Shown: positions 17,017 through 28,300, counted from the stretch's first letter. The stretch is 64,000 nucleotides of DNA from Amycolatopsis nivea (GCF_004522235.1 NZ_SDLT01000025.1:84101-148100); one strand, 5' to 3'. Made by a program: numbers and translations. The notes: generated by a model not told the origin, from the sequence alone.

Positions 17017-19251
17017 TCAGCGACCCGGCGCGAAGTTCCGCAATCGCAGGCTGTTGGCCACCACCAGCACCGACGACAGCGACATCGCCGCCCCCGCGAT
17101 CAGCGGGTTCAGCAGTCCGCACGCGGCGAGCGGCAGCGCGGCCACGTTGTACCCGAACGCCCAGACGAGATTCCCCCGAATGGTGCGCAACGTGCGTTGC
17201 GCGAGACGGATCGCGTCCGGAAGCACCGAGAGGTCGTCGCGGACGAGGATGATGTCGGCTGACCGCAAGGCGAGATCGGTCCCCTCGGCGACTGCCAGCC
17301 CGAGATCAGCGGTCGCCAGCGCCGGAGCGTCGTTCACCCCGTCGCCGACCATCGCCACCCGATGCCCCTTGTCCTGCAACGCAGACACCGCCGCCGCCTT
17401 CTCGCTCGGCAAGACTCCGGCGAGCACGTCGGGAATCCCGACCTCCGCGGCGACCGCCTGGGCCGTCACCTCGTTGTCGCCGGTCAGCAGCACTGTTTTC
17501 AACCCCAGCCGATGCAATTGCGCGACCGCCGCCCGCGCCGAAGGCTTCACCTCGTCCCGCACGGCGAGCATGCCCGCGACCTGACCGGCCGCCGACACGA
17601 GCACCACCGTCGCCCCGCCGGCCTCCGCCGACGCCACCGCGGCTTCGACCTCAGGGCCAACCGAAATCCCTTCGTCCGCCAGCAACCTCGGCCGCCCGAC
17701 GACCACCGCCGTTCCCTCAACCACACCGCGGGCACCCAGCCCGGGCAGTGCCTCGAATTCAGCAGCCGGAAGCACCGCCGGGCCAGCAGCGACAATCGCC
17801 GCGGCAATCGGGTGTTCTGACGACGCTTCGACCGCGGCCGCGAGATGAAGCACCTCCGTCGGCGAGAACGATCCGAACGCCCGGGTCTCGGAGAGAGTCA
17901 TCCGCCCCTCCGTTACGGTGCCGGTCTTGTCCAGCACGACGGTGTCGACCGTCCGGCTCGCCTCGAGAGCATCCGGCCCCTTTACGAGGATCCCGAGCTG
18001 GGCACCCCGCCCGACGCCGACCATCAGCGCGGTCGGCGTCGCGAGCCCCAACGCGCACGGGCACGCGATGATCAGCACGGACACCGCCGCGCCGAACGCG
18101 TCCCTCACCGGATTCCCGGTGAGCAACCACCCCGCGAGGGTGAGCACCGCCAACGCCGACACCACCGGGACGAAGACCGCGCACACCCGGTCGGCCAGCC
18201 GTTGCACCGCCGCCTTCCGCTCCTGCGCGCGCTCGGCGAGCGCACTCATCTGCGCCAGCTGCGATCGCGCTCCCACGGCCTCCGCACGCACCACCAGCCG
18301 GCCGTTCAGGTTGATGCTCCCGCCGATCACCCGGTTTCCCGGCCCGACCTCCGCAGGAACGGGTTCGCCCGTGATAGCGCTGACATCCACTGTGGACAGA
18401 CCGCTGTCGACGGTTCCGTCCGCGGCGATCTTCTCCCCCGGTCGCACCACGAACCGGTCACCTACCGCCAGTTCGCCGATTCCGACCAGCTCTTCACCGT
18501 CCGCGCGCAGAATCCGCACGTCCTTCGCCGCCAGCGCGTCCAGCGCGCCGAGCAGGTCCGCCGCACCACGCCGGGACCGCGCCTCGAAGTACCGGCCGGC
18601 GAGCAAGAACGTGGTCACTCCGGCCGCGACGTCGAGGTACACCGAATCCGCGCCCGGCGCGGTCGCGCCGAACCCGATCCAGTAGCCCGCCTCACTGCCC
18701 GATCCGATCAGCACCGAAACCGCCGACCACAGGTAGGACGCCAGCATGCCCAAGGAAACGAGCGTGTCCATACTGGACGACCGGTGCCGCAGATTGCGCA
18801 GCGCGGCCCGGTGGAACGGTGCCGCCGACCAGAACACGACCGGGGTCGCGAGCAGCAGGCACACCAGCTCCCACAACGGGAATCGCAGCGACGGCACGAG
18901 CGCGAGCGTGATCGAAAGGTTGCCGAGCGGGACGGCCAGCACCGCCGCCACGATCAGCCGGCGGCGCAGGTCGCGGACCCGCGCGTCGCGGTTTTCCGGG
19001 GTCGCTTCGCCGCGGACAGCCGCGGTGTAGCCCGCGCGTTCGATCGTCGCGACCAGCGAAGCGGGGTCGAGGTCAGGCGGATAGTGGACAGTCGCGCGTT
19101 CGGTCGCGTAGTTCACCGTGGCGCGGACGCCGTCGAGTTTGCCAAGGGATCGCTCGACGCGCGCCGCACAGGCGGCACAGGTCATCCCGCCGACGGCGAG
19201 ATCGAGTTGACGGGTCGGGGTCGCCGCGGGGGCGGCGGTCTGCGTAGACAT
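17017..19251 (-). CDS. Copper-translocating P1B-type ATPase (CopA-like)
   Basis: Membrane pump of 744 aa that would export Cu(I). Order: N-terminal heavy-metal domain with GMTCAACAARVE (CxxC, residues about 20-31), membrane helices, actuator motif SAITGEPVPAE, the ion-site helix CPCALGLATP, phosphorylation site DKTGTVTEG, the P1B signature SSEHPIA, TGDN, and MVGDGVNDAPAL before the last helices. Start ATG 19249-19251 has GGAG just upstream. The gene is followed by the dhbA promoter region and faces a small Cys-rich protein gene across a 188-base gap. Copper, rather than another metal, is inferred from CPC plus the CxxC domain. Confidence 0.95.
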   Translation of the reverse strand: MSTQTAAPAATPTRQLDLAVGGMTCAACAARVERSLGKLDGVRATVNYATERATVHYPPDLDPASLVATIERAGYTAAVRGEATPENRDARVRDLRRRLIVAAVLAVPLGNLSITLALVPSLRFPLWELVCLLLATPVVFWSAAPFHRAALRNLRHRSSSMDTLVSLGMLASYLWSAVSVLIGSGSEAGYWIGFGATAPGADSVYLDVAAGVTTFLLAGRYFEARSRRGAADLLGALDALAAKDVRILRADGEELVGIGELAVGDRFVVRPGEKIAADGTVDSGLSTVDVSAITGEPVPAEVGPGNRVIGGSINLNGRLVVRAEAVGARSQLAQMSALAERAQERKAAVQRLADRVCAVFVPVVSALAVLTLAGWLLTGNPVRDAFGAAVSVLIIACPCALGLATPTALMVGVGRGAQLGILVKGPDALEASRTVDTVVLDKTGTVTEGRMTLSETRAFGSFSPTEVLHLAAAVEASSEHPIAAAIVAAGPAVLPAAEFEALPGLGARGVVEGTAVVVGRPRLLADEGISVGPEVEAAVASAEAGGATVVLVSAAGQVAGMLAVRDEVKPSARAAVAQLHRLGLKTVLLTGDNEVTAQAVAAEVGIPDVLAGVLPSEKAAAVSALQDKGHRVAMVGDGVNDAPALATADLGLAVAEGTDLALRSADIILVRDDLSVLPDAIRLAQRTLRTIRGNLVWAFGYNVAALPLAACGLLNPLIAGAAMSLSSVLVVANSLRLRNFAPGR

Positions 19252-19439
19252 GGTTCTCCGGATTCCAGGACGGGCACGAAGTCGGTGGCAGTGCCGGGCC
19301 GGGGAAGGCGGACCGATTTCCATCGTACGCCTGTTTTCCGCCGCCACTCCTTCGGGTGACTTGGGAACCTTTCGGCTCTCCCCGACGACTATCCGGATGG
19401 TGGCAGTGCCCGACCCAACCCGATCAGACAGGAGCGAAA

Positions 19440-19673
19440 ATGTCCGAAACCCTTGGCTCAGCAGGAAACCTTCAGCACGTGACCACGTTCTGCGGCAACT
19501 GCGACTGCGGCTGCCCGGAGCTGTTCCTCGACGACGCCGCCCCGCCAGAGCGTCGCGTCGTGCTGACCGACGACTTCGGGCAGCGAGTGCAGATGAGCTT
19601 GGCACAGCTGAAAGTTCTCGTCGACGACGTCAAAGGCGGAGCCTTGGACAAGGTGGTGACTGCGGTGGTCTAG
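19440..19673 (+). CDS. Small Cys-rich protein, function unknown
   Basis: Predicted 77-aa protein with a strong ribosome site (AGGAGCGAAA directly before the ATG). It carries a tight cysteine cluster FCGNCDCGCPELF (C-x2-C-x-C-x-C, residues about 18-30), followed by an acidic and hydrophobic C-terminal half without cysteines (VVLTDDFGQRVQMSLAQLKV). There is no signal peptide or membrane segment. The cluster could bind a metal, which fits the divergent copper pump, or mark a modified peptide. I do not recognise a characterised family. Confidence 0.8.
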   Translation: MSETLGSAGNLQHVTTFCGNCDCGCPELFLDDAAPPERRVVLTDDFGQRVQMSLAQLKVLVDDVKGGALDKVVTAVV

Positions 19674-19832
19674 CGGCGGAATCGGCTCGGTGCAACGAGA
19701 TCTTCGCCGCGAGCGGCAACGCGGGCACGAGATCTGCGGGCGGCCGGATTCAGCGGCCGACGGACCGATGCCGGTCGTGTGGAACTCAGGGGCGGCCGAC
19801 CCTGATCCGCACCGGCGGGCATCGGGCCTCGG

Positions 19833-22174
<2,342 letters not shown>

Positions 22175-22750
22175 TCACATCGCGGTGTCGTTCTCCTCCT
22201 GGGCGCGCAGCAGATCGTCGCGGGCGCGGGACACCCGGGAACGCACCGTGCCGACCGGGCAACCGCACACCTCGGCCGCCTCCGCGTACGACAGGCCCAG
22301 GAATTGGGTCAGCACCAGGGCTTCTCGGCGGTCCTCGTCGAGAGTGTCCAGGAGCAGGCCCAGTTCGATCAGGTCTTCGAAGCCCGCGGTGCGCGTCCGG
22401 GCGGACTGTTCCTCGGCCGCGCGCTGCCAGTCGGCGGTCGTGGATTCGCGGGGGCGGACCGAGCGCGCGCGGATGCGGTCCACGACGACGCGGCGGGCGA
22501 TGGACAGCAGCCACGTCCTCGAGGACGACCGGCCCGCGAACCTCGGCAGCGAGCCGAACGCGCGCAGGTACGTTTCCTGGGTGAGGTCGTCCGCTTCGGC
22601 CGGGCTGGCGCGGTGGGCCAGGAACCGCCACGCGTCGGCTTGCGTCGCGCGGACCCAGGCTTCCAATGCGGCCCGGTCGCCGCGGCCGGCGGCGAGGGCC
22701 AGCGCGGTGATCCGCTCGTCGTCGTTGTCGCGGCCGGTGGACACGGACAT
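22175..22750 (-). CDS. ECF-type RNA polymerase sigma factor
   Basis: Predicted sigma-70 family protein, 191 aa. Region 2 is visible in ADDLTQETYLRAFGSLPRFAGRSSSRTWLLSIARRVVVDRIR, and region 4 in DEDRREALVLTQFLGLSYAEAAEVCGCPVGTVRSRVSRARDDL. ATG 22748-22750 was chosen (MSVSTGRDND); longer frames upstream run into the divergent gene. It faces a zinc-finger membrane protein across 94 bases. That neighbour is a plausible partner, though classical sigma/anti-sigma pairs are co-directional. The target regulon is unknown; neighbouring copper and oxidase genes are candidates. Confidence 0.9.
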   Translation of the reverse strand: MSVSTGRDNDDERITALALAAGRGDRAALEAWVRATQADAWRFLAHRASPAEADDLTQETYLRAFGSLPRFAGRSSSRTWLLSIARRVVVDRIRARSVRPRESTTADWQRAAEEQSARTRTAGFEDLIELGLLLDTLDEDRREALVLTQFLGLSYAEAAEVCGCPVGTVRSRVSRARDDLLRAQEENDTAM

Positions 22751-22844
22751 CACCGTAGTCCATGCCCGTCCGGGACAGTCGCCTGACCAGGCCGGAGAAA
22801 AATCGCCGGACCCGCCGGGAACCGGGACGCGGATCCGAGCGACT

Positions 22845-23585
22845 ATGACAGACGTGAGCTGTGAAATCTTCTGCGAAGCGCTGTCCGCGCGACTCGACGG
22901 CGAAGCGGGCCCGCTGTCCGAACCGCAGGTCGACCAGCATCTCGAGACCTGCGCGGCGTGCCGGAGCTGGTACGAGCGGAGTGCGACGCTGCGCCGTGCC
23001 CTGCTGGTCCGCAGCGCGCCCGAGGTGCCTGACCTCACCGGCCGGATCCTCGCTGAAACCCCGGCCCCGCCGCGGGAAAAATGGGGGCTGCGGGTTGCGC
23101 TGGGACTGGTCGGCCTGGTCCAGTGCGGGCTGGCGTTCGCGCAACTGCTCGGCATGGACAACGCCCACAGCGGCGGTGGTTTCATGGAAGGCCACCTCAT
23201 CAACGAAAGCGCCGCCTGGAACCTCGCGGTCGGCGTCGGGCTGCTGTGGGCCGCCCTGCGCACCCGCGCGGCGGCCGGGCAGCTGCCGATGATCACCGGG
23301 TTCGTGATCGTCCTCGCAGTGCTCACGACCAGCGACCTGATCGGCGACCGGGTGACCGTCGCGCGGGTGCTGTCGCACGTCTTCCTCGTTGTCGGGCTGG
23401 CCTTGCTCTACGCCGTCCACCGGCAGCACCGCCTCCGGCACCAGCCCGGCCCCGACCTCGCCGACACCGCCGACGACCCGGACCACACCACCGTGCCGAC
23501 CCACGGTGCGCTCGCCCTGGTCCGCCCGCATCCGAAGCGAGGCCGCGACTCCCAACGCCCGACCGGACGGCACCGCGCCGCCTGA
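22845..23585 (+). CDS. Zinc-finger (zf-HC2) membrane protein, possible anti-sigma factor
   Basis: Predicted 246-aa protein. The N-terminus has the anti-sigma zinc motif HLETCAAC (H-x3-C-x2-C, around residues 33-40). Four or more hydrophobic segments follow (VALGLVGLVQCGLAFAQLLG; AAWNLAVGVGLLWAAL; MITGFVIVLAVLTTS; VFLVVGLALLYAV), and the C-terminal tail is long and polar. The layout resembles zf-HC2 plus DUF2275-type proteins. It would hold the divergent ECF sigma factor at the membrane until signalled; this is inference from family and position. Confidence 0.85.
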   Translation: MTDVSCEIFCEALSARLDGEAGPLSEPQVDQHLETCAACRSWYERSATLRRALLVRSAPEVPDLTGRILAETPAPPREKWGLRVALGLVGLVQCGLAFAQLLGMDNAHSGGGFMEGHLINESAAWNLAVGVGLLWAALRTRAAAGQLPMITGFVIVLAVLTTSDLIGDRVTVARVLSHVFLVVGLALLYAVHRQHRLRHQPGPDLADTADDPDHTTVPTHGALALVRPHPKRGRDSQRPTGRHRAA

Positions 23586-23594
23586 CGCCCGCCC

Positions 23595-23631
23595 GGGGTT
23601 CCGGCTGGACAGCTCACTCAGCCGGAACCCC
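23595..23631 (+). terminator. Hairpin terminator after the zf-HC2 gene
   Basis: A perfect 13-bp inverted repeat (GGGGTTCCGGCTG and its complement) with an 11-base loop, beginning 10 bases after the stop codon. No strong T-run follows, so termination is likely but not certain. Confidence 0.75.
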
Positions 23632-24017
23632 GCGGTGCGAGCACGGAATCCGCCGCCCAATCGCTGGGGCAACAATCGAAGCGAAGCGCAACCCGGAGAG
23701 GCAGGCGCAGCCTGGAGCCGCTGACGCAGCGCGAGGCTCAACCTTGAACTGCCGAAGCCGTCTTTGACGAGACCCTTCACGAAGCCCAACTCGAACCCGC
23801 GAAGTTCTCCGCTCGCGGACCTGACCGCGGGGCAACCGCCCTCGTGGCTAACACCAGTCCCGCGAGGACTCATCTGCCCAGCCCGATAACGGACACCGCG
23901 GAATCTGTCCCACCCGCCCAGAACCAGCCACTCAAGTCAAATCCGTGAAGCCCGCCTCGCGAGACACAGCTCGCCCGACGACAGGCTCAGCGAGTTCTGG
24001 CTGTGCAGCCATAACAA
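23632..24017. other. Gene-free stretch between two convergent units
   Basis: No credible gene on either strand: frames crossing it lack ribosome sites and recognisable protein sequence. It is flanked by two hairpins that would end transcription from both sides. I see no repeat or RNA gene in it. Confidence 0.6.
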
Positions 24018-24043
24018 AGGCCCGGCCGCGAGACGCGGCCCGA
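24018..24043 (-). terminator. Rho-independent terminator of the DUF5134/PepSY unit
   Basis: On the minus strand GGCCGCG-TCT-CGCGGCC forms a perfect hairpin, followed by GGGCCTTTGTT. It lies about 50 bases after the stop codon of the DUF5134-like gene. Confidence 0.75.
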
Positions 24044-24092
24044 AACCCACCTCAATCTCAGAAGGCGGCGCACCCGAACCACCCCGCCAGGC

Positions 24093-24701
24093 TCAGATCA
24101 TCGCAACCGCCATCACCGCCATCCCCAAGCTCATCACGCCTTCCATCGCGAGCCCGACCTCCCGCCGTCCGGGGCGGGCGACCGTCCGGGCGTGATCGAT
24201 CGCCCGGGCCAGCCACGCGATCCCCGCCGCCAGGAAGACCACCGCGAGCACAACCGCGACCACCACGACATGCGCAGGCGCGTGCCCGGTCATGGTCATG
24301 CCAGCGACGCCCATGTCCATTCCGGCGTGCTCGCCGCCCATCGCGGTCGCGGACATCGTCATTCCCGCCATCGCCGACGGCATCACGAACGCCATCCACG
24401 CCATCCCGGCCATCATCAGCGCGTGGTGTGCTCCGGGCAGGCGTCCGTGTCCGAATCCCAGTGCCGTGCTCACCGCGAACCAAATGGCTGCCGCCGCGAA
24501 CAGCACGACCTGCGGCATCCGGGCGAACGTCATGGTCGCGGGCCAGGCCATCGTGACCATCCCGGCGCACATCGCCGCGCGGAGTGCGTCGGCCACTCGT
24601 CCGCTGAAGCCGGGGCGCCGCGCGCATCGGTACAGGCAGAACGCCCCGCCCGCCGCGAACAGCAGCGTCAGGATCCACCGCAGACCCGGTTCGGCGATCA
24701 T
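24093..24701 (-). CDS. DUF5134-like membrane protein, Met/His-rich
   Basis: Predicted 202-aa membrane protein with about five hydrophobic helices. A central loop is rich in Met and His (AGMTMSATAMGGEHAGMDMG; MTMTGHAPAHV), typical of copper-associated membrane proteins and the DUF5134 family. The ATG overlaps the stop of the PepSY gene (ATGA), so the two are co-translated. A role in copper handling is inferred from composition and neighbours; no catalytic motif is visible. Confidence 0.8.
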   Translation of the reverse strand: MIAEPGLRWILTLLFAAGGAFCLYRCARRPGFSGRVADALRAAMCAGMVTMAWPATMTFARMPQVVLFAAAAIWFAVSTALGFGHGRLPGAHHALMMAGMAWMAFVMPSAMAGMTMSATAMGGEHAGMDMGVAGMTMTGHAPAHVVVVAVVLAVVFLAAGIAWLARAIDHARTVARPGRREVGLAMEGVMSLGMAVMAVAMI

Positions 24702-26527
24702 CGGACGGCCTCCCGGCGCAGGCCCAGCAGGCAGTCCACCGCCAGGAAGCCCAGCAACGACACCCCGAACACCGGCAGGAACCAGCCCACCACCGCCAAT
24801 CCGACCAGGACCGGGGCCAGCACTCGACCGGGGATCCGCCGCCATGCGCCACGCGCTGGCAGTCGGCCAAAACGGCTCCTGCCTCGCGACCGAGCGGATC
24901 GAAGCCCGCGCGTCGGCGCCTGACACGCCGACTCCGCTAAGGGCTGTGCCGGGGAAGCGTCGACGCGCAACCCTGTGCCATCCGAGGACAGCCGACCGGA
25001 GCCAGCCGCACCCTCCATCGGCGCATCGCCGCATACCGATTCGATGCTCACCAAGGACTCACTCGGAGCAACGTCACGCAACCGCGCACGATCCGTCGGT
25101 CGACCTGGATCAGCCTCACTGCCCACCGACACCTCGCCACCCACCGGCTCAACGCCCACCAACGACCCACCCGGAGCGACGTCACGCAACCGCGCACCAT
25201 CCGTCGACCGACCAGAACCAGCCGCACTCGCCGCCGACACCTCGCCACCCACCGGCTCGACACCCACCAACGACCCACCCGGAGCAACGTCGCGCAGCCC
25301 TGCGCCCCGACCGGCAAGCACCTCCGGCGACTGACCGCCAGCCGCCGCCAGTCGCTCAGAGCCTCCGCTGCCGCGCAGCCGCTCACCAGGCCGGGACCGC
25401 CCGGAACGGCCCCGCAGCCACCACATCCGGTACCCCCACAAGACAACGCACACCAACGCCGCCCCGAGCAGCGTCAGCACCACCTGGTTCGCCACCCCGA
25501 ACAACAGCCCCATATGCGCGTCGATCCCCCACCGGCTCAGCTTCGCGGCGAGCGGGTAGTCGGCGAACCTCAGAGTCCCGGTGATCTTCCCCGTTCCGGG
25601 ATCAACCGACATCGAGTCCTGTTTGGACGGCCAGCTCCGGCCGACCTGCTGCACCACGTAACCGCCGTCCGAAGGGGGCCGGATTTCCACTGGGTCGGAC
25701 AATCCGGCGCGTGCGGTCGCGTCCCGGACCGCCTGCCAGCCGACGTCGCCGGGCGACGGGGCGGCCGACGAGACCGACGGCGTCGTCCAGTCCAAAGTGG
25801 ACCGGAGGTCGGTGATGTTCGCACCGGCGTGCAGCGACCACGTCAGGCCGGTCGCGGAAAGGAACAGCAAACCGGCCGCGATCCACAGGCCGGTCGAGCC
25901 GTGCCAGGAACGCAGCCGTCCCCGGCCGGGTTTGCCTGCGGACGGGAGCAGCACCGCGCGCAAGCGCCGGCGGCGGCCGAGCCACAAGGCCGCTCCGAGG
26001 AGGGTGATCACCCACAGCCAGCTGGCCGCGAGTTCGCTGTACAGGCGGCCGAAGTCGCCGAGATGGAGGTTGCGGTGGAGGGTGTCGATCCAGCCGCGGA
26101 CTGGCAGCGCCTGTCCGGAACCGTAGGTTTCCAGTGCGCCGCGGACCTCGCCGTCGTGCGGGTTGACGAACACTGTGTACCGATAGCTCGGCTCCAGACC
26201 CGGACGGTCGAAGATCACCTGGGTGGTGTCGGTCGCGGACGGTGCCGGGCGGACGCCGATGACTTTCCCGTCCGGGACCTGACCGCGCGCGACAAGAACC
26301 TGCTGGTCCAGCGGGACGACCCCGGCGGCGGCCGGGACGTGCAATTCGTGCGCGTAGACGGCTTGCTCCAGCTGCGGCGTCCACACGTACGCGATCCCGG
26401 TCAACGCAGCGACCAGGAGGAACGGGCCGACGAACACTCCGGCGTAGAAATGCAGCCGCAGCACTAACGGCCGGATCGCCGCCCACCCCGCAACCCGTGC
26501 CGGTTCCTCGTCGATGCCGATGGCCAT
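24698..26527 (-). CDS. PepSY-associated membrane protein with an expanded repeat loop
   Basis: Predicted 609-aa membrane protein with PepSY_TM features: LRLHFYAGVFVGPFLLVAALTGIAYVW near the N-terminus, a PepSY-like stretch (VNPHDGEVRGAL), LHRNLHLGDFGRLYSELAASWLWV, RSWHGSTGLWIAAGLLFLSATGL, and WGIDAHMGLLFGVANQVVLTLLG. Related proteins take part in siderophore or metal reduction. After the helix ending YRMWWLRG a hydrophilic region of about 150 residues holds three 36-residue repeats (LRDVAPGGSLVGVEPVGGEV), before a last pair of helices. ATG 26525-26527 has GGAGCAGG upstream. The start faces the mycofactocin operon. Confidence 0.88.
   Translation of the reverse strand: MAIGIDEEPARVAGWAAIRPLVLRLHFYAGVFVGPFLLVAALTGIAYVWTPQLEQAVYAHELHVPAAAGVVPLDQQVLVARGQVPDGKVIGVRPAPSATDTTQVIFDRPGLEPSYRYTVFVNPHDGEVRGALETYGSGQALPVRGWIDTLHRNLHLGDFGRLYSELAASWLWVITLLGAALWLGRRRRLRAVLLPSAGKPGRGRLRSWHGSTGLWIAAGLLFLSATGLTWSLHAGANITDLRSTLDWTTPSVSSAAPSPGDVGWQAVRDATARAGLSDPVEIRPPSDGGYVVQQVGRSWPSKQDSMSVDPGTGKITGTLRFADYPLAAKLSRWGIDAHMGLLFGVANQVVLTLLGAALVCVVLWGYRMWWLRGRSGRSRPGERLRGSGGSERLAAAGGQSPEVLAGRGAGLRDVAPGGSLVGVEPVGGEVSAASAAGSGRSTDGARLRDVAPGGSLVGVEPVGGEVSVGSEADPGRPTDRARLRDVAPSESLVSIESVCGDAPMEGAAGSGRLSSDGTGLRVDASPAQPLAESACQAPTRGLRSARSRGRSRFGRLPARGAWRRIPGRVLAPVLVGLAVVGWFLPVFGVSLLGFLAVDCLLGLRREAVR
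25045..25300. repeat. 108-bp tandem repeat (about 3 copies) inside the PepSY gene
   Basis: The second and third copies match closely at a 108-base offset (for example GACACCTCGCC at 25128 and 25236); the first copy is more diverged. The period is a multiple of three, so it adds 36 residues per unit without shifting the frame. Confidence 0.9.
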
Positions 26528-26649
26528 CCTGCTCCCTTCGCGTGGTCCGCCTCCTGAGGAGTCGGACCGGCGGGGCAGTCGGTTCCCGGCCGCGGCGAAC
26601 GCCCATTCGGGTGCCGCGGACCGGCGAGGCATTGCTTCTGGCACTCGGT

Positions 26650-26686
26650 GACAGTATTGTCGCCCTCACATTCGACACGAAGTGTC
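26650..26686. promoter_or_regulatory. Two palindromes upstream of mftA, candidate MftR-type operator
   Basis: GACA-N4-TGTC at 26650-26661 and GACAC-GAA-GTGTC at 26674-26686 share the GACA/TGTC arms and lie about 25 bases apart centre to centre, 33-69 bases before the mftA ATG. This is the layout of a TetR-type operator. mft operons are often controlled by the TetR regulator MftR, but no mftR gene is next to this operon. Confidence 0.65.
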
Positions 26687-26718
26687 AAATATCGCCGCCA
26701 CGAGACAAGGGAGTCACG

Positions 26719-26823
26719 ATGAGCGAGACGACAACCGCCGCCGAGACGAAGGCCGAAGAGGTCGTAGCCGACGAATTGCTCGTCGAGGAGGTCTCCATCG
26801 ACGGAATGTGCGGTGTCTACTGA
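26719..26823 (+). CDS. mftA: Mycofactocin precursor peptide MftA
   Basis: Peptide of 34 aa with an acidic leader and the invariant C-terminus IDGMCGVY. In known mycofactocin synthesis the radical SAM enzyme MftC decarboxylates and cross-links the terminal Val-Tyr, and later enzymes release and modify that pair. GGGAG precedes the ATG. Its end overlaps the mftB start by 11 bases. Confidence 0.97.
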   Translation: MSETTTAAETKAEEVVADELLVEEVSIDGMCGVY

Positions 26824-27106
26824 TCGCAGCGCCGCGGCGTTCGATCTGGACGGTGCTTGGGAACTGGACAGCCGGGTCTCCATCCGGCCGGAGCGGTTCG
26901 GCGCGCTGCTGTACCACTTCGGCACCCGCCGGCTGTCCTTTCTCAAGAGCCGCACCATGCTCGCCGCGGTGCAGGCGCTGACCGACCACCCCTCCGCCCG
27001 CGCCGCGTGCGCGCAGGCCGGGGTCGCGCAGGCGGAACTGCCCCGCTACCGCGCCGCCCTCGCCGCACTCGCGGCGTCGGACATGATCCATCCGAGGAGC
27101 GTGTGA
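26813..27106 (+). CDS. mftB: Mycofactocin chaperone MftB (peptide-binding RRE protein)
   Basis: Protein of 97 aa with the MftB layout: LDSRVSIRPERFGALLYHFGTRRLSFLKS followed by a helical C-terminal half (YRAALAALAASDMI). MftB binds the MftA leader and presents it to MftC. GTG 26813 lies inside the end of mftA, suggesting coupling, and its stop overlaps the mftC ATG (TGATG). A slightly later start cannot be excluded. Confidence 0.95.
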   Translation: MSTDRSAAAFDLDGAWELDSRVSIRPERFGALLYHFGTRRLSFLKSRTMLAAVQALTDHPSARAACAQAGVAQAELPRYRAALAALAASDMIHPRSV

Positions 27107-28299
27107 TGCCGCTTGTCGACGAATTCCAGTTCGGGCTCGACGCGCCGATCTGCCTCACCTGGGAACTCACCTACGCCTGCAACCTGTCCTGCGTGCACTG
27201 CCTCTCCTCGTCCGGCCGCCGCGATCCGCGCGAGCTCAGCACCGAGGAATGCAAGGCGCTGATCGACGAGTTCGAGCGCATGCAGGTGTTCTACGTGAAC
27301 ATCGGCGGCGGCGAACCGACCGTCCGGCCCGATTTCTGGGAGCTGGTCGACTACGCGACCGAGCACCACGTCGGGGTCAAGTTCTCCACCAACGGCATCA
27401 AGATCACCGAGGACGTCGCGAAACGGCTCGCCGGCAGCGACTACGTCGACGTCCAGATCTCCCTCGACGGCGCCACCGAGGAGGTCAACGACCACGTCCG
27501 CGGCCCCGGCTCCTACCGCACCGCGATCCGGGCGATGGAGAACCTCGCCGCGGCCGGATTCGGGAACTTCAAGATTTCTGTCGTGGTCACCCGGCAGAAT
27601 GCGGGGCAGCTCGACGACTTCAAAGCCATTGCCGACCGCTACGGCGCCCAGCTGCGGCTCACCCGGCTCCGCCCGTCCGGCCGCGGCGCGGACGTCTGGG
27701 ACGAACTGCACCCCACCGCCGCCCAGCAGCGGGAGCTGTACGAGTGGCTGGTGAAACACGGCGAAAACGTGCTCACCGGCGACTCGTTCTTCCACCTCGC
27801 GGGCTACGGCGACGGCGGCCTGCCCGGGCTGAACCTGTGCGGCGCGGGCCGGGTGGTGTGCCTGATCGACCCGGTCGGCGACGTCTACGCGTGCCCGTTC
27901 GCCATCCACGACACCTTCCTCGCCGGAAACACCCGCGGCGAAGGCGGATTCACCAGCGTGTGGCGAGAATCCGAGCTGTTCGCCGAACTGCGCAGCCCGC
28001 AGAGCGGCGGGGCCTGCACGTCGTGTTCGGCCTTCGACGCCTGCCGCGGCGGGTGCATGGCGGCGAAGTTCTTCACCGGGCTGCCGCTCGACGGCCCGGA
28101 CCCGGAATGCGTGCGCGGCCACGGCGAACGCGCGCTGGCCGGGGTCGCCGCGGGCAGCGTGCCGAAACCGTCGCTGGACCACTCGCACCGCACCCGCAAG
28201 CGCGAACCGGTGCCGGTGACCATCGGCATGCGCCGTCCGCCGGACCGGGCCTGCGACGAAAACCCGCTCGCCGGCTTCGCCCCGGCACCGGGCCGCTGA
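27106..28299 (+). CDS. mftC: Mycofactocin radical SAM maturase MftC
   Basis: Radical SAM/SPASM enzyme of 397 aa that modifies the C-terminal Val-Tyr of MftA. The cluster motif CNLSCVHC (C-x3-C-x2-C) is near residue 24, GGGEPT follows, and the C-terminal SPASM cysteines are visible in GAGRVVCLIDPVGDVYACPF, CTSCSAFDACRGGCMAAKFF and PECVRG. It is directly coupled to mftB. The last 60 residues are polar and probably flexible. Confidence 0.97.
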   Translation: MPLVDEFQFGLDAPICLTWELTYACNLSCVHCLSSSGRRDPRELSTEECKALIDEFERMQVFYVNIGGGEPTVRPDFWELVDYATEHHVGVKFSTNGIKITEDVAKRLAGSDYVDVQISLDGATEEVNDHVRGPGSYRTAIRAMENLAAAGFGNFKISVVVTRQNAGQLDDFKAIADRYGAQLRLTRLRPSGRGADVWDELHPTAAQQRELYEWLVKHGENVLTGDSFFHLAGYGDGGLPGLNLCGAGRVVCLIDPVGDVYACPFAIHDTFLAGNTRGEGGFTSVWRESELFAELRSPQSGGACTSCSAFDACRGGCMAAKFFTGLPLDGPDPECVRGHGERALAGVAAGSVPKPSLDHSHRTRKREPVPVTIGMRRPPDRACDENPLAGFAPAPGR

Positions 28300-28300
28300 A

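Noticed and set aside
22175..23585. Sigma factor and zf-HC2 protein as a standard sigma/anti-sigma operon
   Set aside because: The genes are divergent rather than co-directional, so partnership is only noted as possible.
25045..25300. Direct repeats considered as a CRISPR array
   Set aside because: Units are contiguous, 108 bp and in frame with the PepSY gene; no spacers.
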